Source of the DNA: Chitinophaga pinensis
GTDB taxonomy: Bacteria > Bacteroidota > Bacteroidia > Flavobacteriales_D > Crocinitomicaceae
Assembly: GCA_945868555.1 (NCBI GenBank)
Contig: CAMBMC010000124.1
Coordinates: forward strand, 1 to 7,026
Direction: 5' to 3'
Length of the DNA stretch: 7,026 bases
Part shown: piece by piece, positions 6,906 through 7,026 of the stretch
How the letters are laid out: every line of letters starts with the position of its first letter
Numbering within the stretch: position 1 is the first letter of the stretch
The notes under the pieces: model-generated
Databases searched by the model: none
What the model was told of the DNA's origin: nothing
The model's input: the letters and a program-made list of their open reading frames with translations, nothing else
Program-made: the position numbers and the translations under genes

Positions 6906-6938
6906 CCAAGATATAACAAAAATTGGAGTTGGTGCAAA
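6906..6938 (-). promoter_or_regulatory. Bacteroidota-type promoter for the large surface protein
   Basis: On the minus strand TTTG (6938-6935) is followed by a 21-nt spacer and TATCTTGG (6913-6906), matching TAnnTTTG at all but one fixed position. Transcription would begin near 6900 and leave a leader of about 40 nt to the ATG at 6861. Its position makes the in-frame TTG at 6909 untenable as a start. The spacer is slightly longer than in the DOMON promoter. Confidence 0.5.
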
Positions 6939-6991
6939 GTGTGAATGGAATTCATAAGGAAGAATGAAAAGAATGCATACTTCATAGAAAG

Positions 6992-7024
6992 TTGAAAAAG
7001 ACACCTTGGAAATGTGTACTTTAG
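6992..7024 (+). promoter_or_regulatory. Possible divergent promoter at the window edge
   Basis: On the plus strand TTG (6992-6994) is followed by 22 nt and TACTTTAG (7017-7024), a one-mismatch match to TAnnTTTG and the same TTAG-ending form as the promoter at 3154-3161. It points out of the window, where a divergent gene would be expected. The spacing is at the long end and no gene is visible to confirm it. Confidence 0.3.
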
Positions 7025-7026
7025 TG

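Noticed and set aside
6862..6909. Upstream TTG start at 6909 for the large surface protein
   Set aside because: It overlaps the -7 promoter element and would place 16 polar residues before the signal peptide beginning at 6861.

Overview
The window looks like chromosomal DNA from a member of the Bacteroidota, most likely the Flavobacteriales (Fluviicola/Crocinitomicaceae-like; the rank is inferred). It carries proteins ending in both type A and type B C-terminal sorting domains of the type IX secretion system (T9SS). Its adhesin-like proteins are rich in Thr/Ser/Asn and built from PKD and Ig modules. Signal peptides end in Ala-x-Gln or Ser-Gln, start codons lack an obvious Shine-Dalgarno sequence, and two start regions carry matches to the Bacteroidota promoter (TTTG, about 19-21 nt, TAnnTTTG).

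Layout. (1) 1-1143, plus strand: the C-terminal 380 residues of a large secreted repeat protein whose start lies outside the window. (2) 1144-1399: a 256-nt convergent gap with only weak hairpins. (3) 1400-1915, minus: a small exported ankyrin-repeat protein. (4) 1979-3133, minus: a secreted DOMON + Ig-like (Big_5) protein with a type A sorting domain; it lies 63 nt upstream of the ankyrin gene and probably shares its transcript. (5) 3362-3856, plus: the N-terminal piece of an alpha/beta hydrolase. It stops before the nucleophile and runs into a short CTCTGCG repeat, so it is called a pseudogene. (6) 3880-6861, minus: a 993-residue multidomain PKD/Ig protein with a type B sorting domain. (7) 6862-7026: its upstream region, with its promoter and a possible divergent promoter at the window edge.

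How the genes fit together. Three of the four non-degraded genes encode proteins predicted to cross the inner membrane by Sec and the outer membrane by T9SS, ending up on the surface or released. The first and last share a PKD-like module (WTNSN-SIGL), so they probably draw on a common module pool. The ankyrin protein should remain in the periplasm. I see no phage, CRISPR, RNA gene or complete insertion sequence, and no convincing new multi-gene system. The points most worth checking are the hydrolase/repeat junction, the DOMON-ankyrin gene pair, and the divergent C-terminal domain of the first protein.
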